64,000 nt of DNA from an uncultured Sulfitobacter sp. Lineage in GTDB: Bacteria > Pseudomonadota > Alphaproteobacteria > Rhodobacterales > Rhodobacteraceae. Every line of letters starts with the position of its first letter. The first letter of the stretch is position 1. Below, in pieces: positions 63,413 through 64,000 of the stretch. The notes under the pieces are model-generated. The model worked only from the letters and a program-made list of their open reading frames with translations, did not search any database and was not told where the DNA came from. The position numbers and the translations under genes were made by a program. The DNA lies in NCBI RefSeq assembly GCF_947499945.1, contig NZ_CANMQD010000002.1, forward strand, positions 558,001 to 622,000, given 5' to 3'.

Positions 63413-64000
63413 CTAAATGCGGGAGGTTTTATCTGGCTTCGCCACTGGCGCGTCACCATGCCCATTTAGCGGCGCTTTGGACCCGCGCTGCTGGATGCTT
63501 TCGATCAAAACCTGCATGGCGTCTTTGACAACTTCGCCTGTGTCGCCGTTAAGCATCTTATAATGGGTGGCTAGGTACTTTGCCGCTTCAAGACGGCCAA
63601 TGGTGTGAACCTTTATGCCGTGCTGGGTCTGGGCCACCCCATCATACGCTACTGCAGCCTCTTGCGAGTACCCTCTGCTGTCGTGGAAATACGCATAGGC
63701 AAAACCTTCGCCGTCACAGATTGGACAGGAAGGGTGAGGTATGTTGCTTCGCCGATACCCAAAGCCGCTTTCGTTTGTGGGCTTCCGGAGCGCCTTCCTG
63801 CTGCGCTTCGTCTTATTCTCATACTCGCGCAGCTTGTCCTCGAGCTCGTCGGCCGTGCGCCACTGGTAGGCGTGGTCCTGACCGTGACAATACCTGCAAG
63901 CGCCCCGCCGCACTTCGCTTATCTCGCGGGGATCCACCATCGCAGCCGCGTGCCACATGTTGAGGATCTTCGCCGTGTCTTCAACAGCGGCATCTTCTGC
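63413..64000 (-). CDS. Phage terminase small subunit (5' end outside window)
   Basis: The frame is open to the window edge; an internal Met lies at 63958. It carries two CxxC pairs, RRGACRYCHGQDHAYQW and HPSCPICDGEGFAYAYF, the Terminase_2-type zinc-like motifs seen in small terminase subunits of siphoviruses and prophages in Rhodobacterales, and then the conserved Y-D-G-V-A-Q-T-x-x-G-I-K-V-H helix-strand and A-A-K-Y-L-A-T-H-Y-K-M-L. The small subunit recognises phage DNA and works with the large ATPase/nuclease subunit, whose gene is not in this window. Points to a prophage or its remnant to the right. Confidence 0.75.
   Translation of the reverse strand, partial: AEDAAVEDTAKILNMWHAAAMVDPREISEVRRGACRYCHGQDHAYQWRTADELEDKLREYENKTKRSRKALRKPTNESGFGYRRSNIPHPSCPICDGEGFAYAYFHDSRGYSQEAAVAYDGVAQTQHGIKVHTIGRLEAAKYLATHYKMLNGDTGEVVKDAMQVLIESIQQRGSKAPLNGHGDAPVAKPDKTSRI

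Overview
The window looks like chromosome from a marine alphaproteobacterium of the roseobacter group (Rhodobacterales). The reasons are the gene content and order (glyQ / membrane protein / glyS / PEP-utilising enzyme; folB-folP-glmM; a PEP-type hemA; SAM-II-controlled metZ), the high-GC codon use of the first 45 kb, and RTX proteins of roseobacter type. The assignment rests on recognition of protein families, not on a database search.

Positions 1-45,250 are ordinary core genome with closely packed housekeeping genes: ftsY (5' end missing), yciB, a GST, metZ with its riboswitch, folE2, trkH, a ThDP decarboxylase, a SPOR/PG-binding pseudoprotease, glyQS, a PPDK-like enzyme, a SleB-type hydrolase, folB-folP-glmM, ilvC facing two Lrp/AsnC regulators, an aminotransferase, an M20 dipeptidase, hemA, a RodZ-like protein, ispG, ubiH-like, a HAD phosphatase, a GntR/FCD regulator, a c-di-GMP-type (MshEN) glycosyltransferase, carA, yqeY, ctaD, a histidine kinase/response regulator pair, lipB and a DsbA-like protein.

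A tRNA-Leu(GAG) gene at 45,249-45,334 marks the border. From there to the right end the window is a mosaic genomic island. It holds at least seven complete or decayed insertion sequences (IS3, IS5/IS427-like and IS21 families, one inserted inside another), fragments of a type I restriction HsdR subunit and a patatin-like phospholipase, an AT-rich block with two RTX proteins (one carrying an N-terminal clan GH-A-like glycoside hydrolase domain), and a terminase small subunit at the extreme right edge that points to a prophage beyond the window. Two near-identical IS5-type elements lie in inverted orientation around the RTX block.

The most unusual feature is a set of very small genes in the island that recur as B-A pairs (B about 60 aa, A about 70 aa). 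There is one pair on the + strand near 48.1-48.5 kb and a broken tandem B-A-B-A array on the - strand between 58.7 and 60.8 kb. Nearly every copy with its upstream region intact is preceded, 42-55 bases before its start, by a motif of the form TTAA-N7-TTAA, the binding motif of the master regulator CtrA. The same motif, doubled (three TTAA half-sites each 7 bases apart), sits 53 bases before the MshEN-glycosyltransferase gene in the core. This suggests that the small-gene pairs have been wired into the host's CtrA circuit. Their function is unknown.
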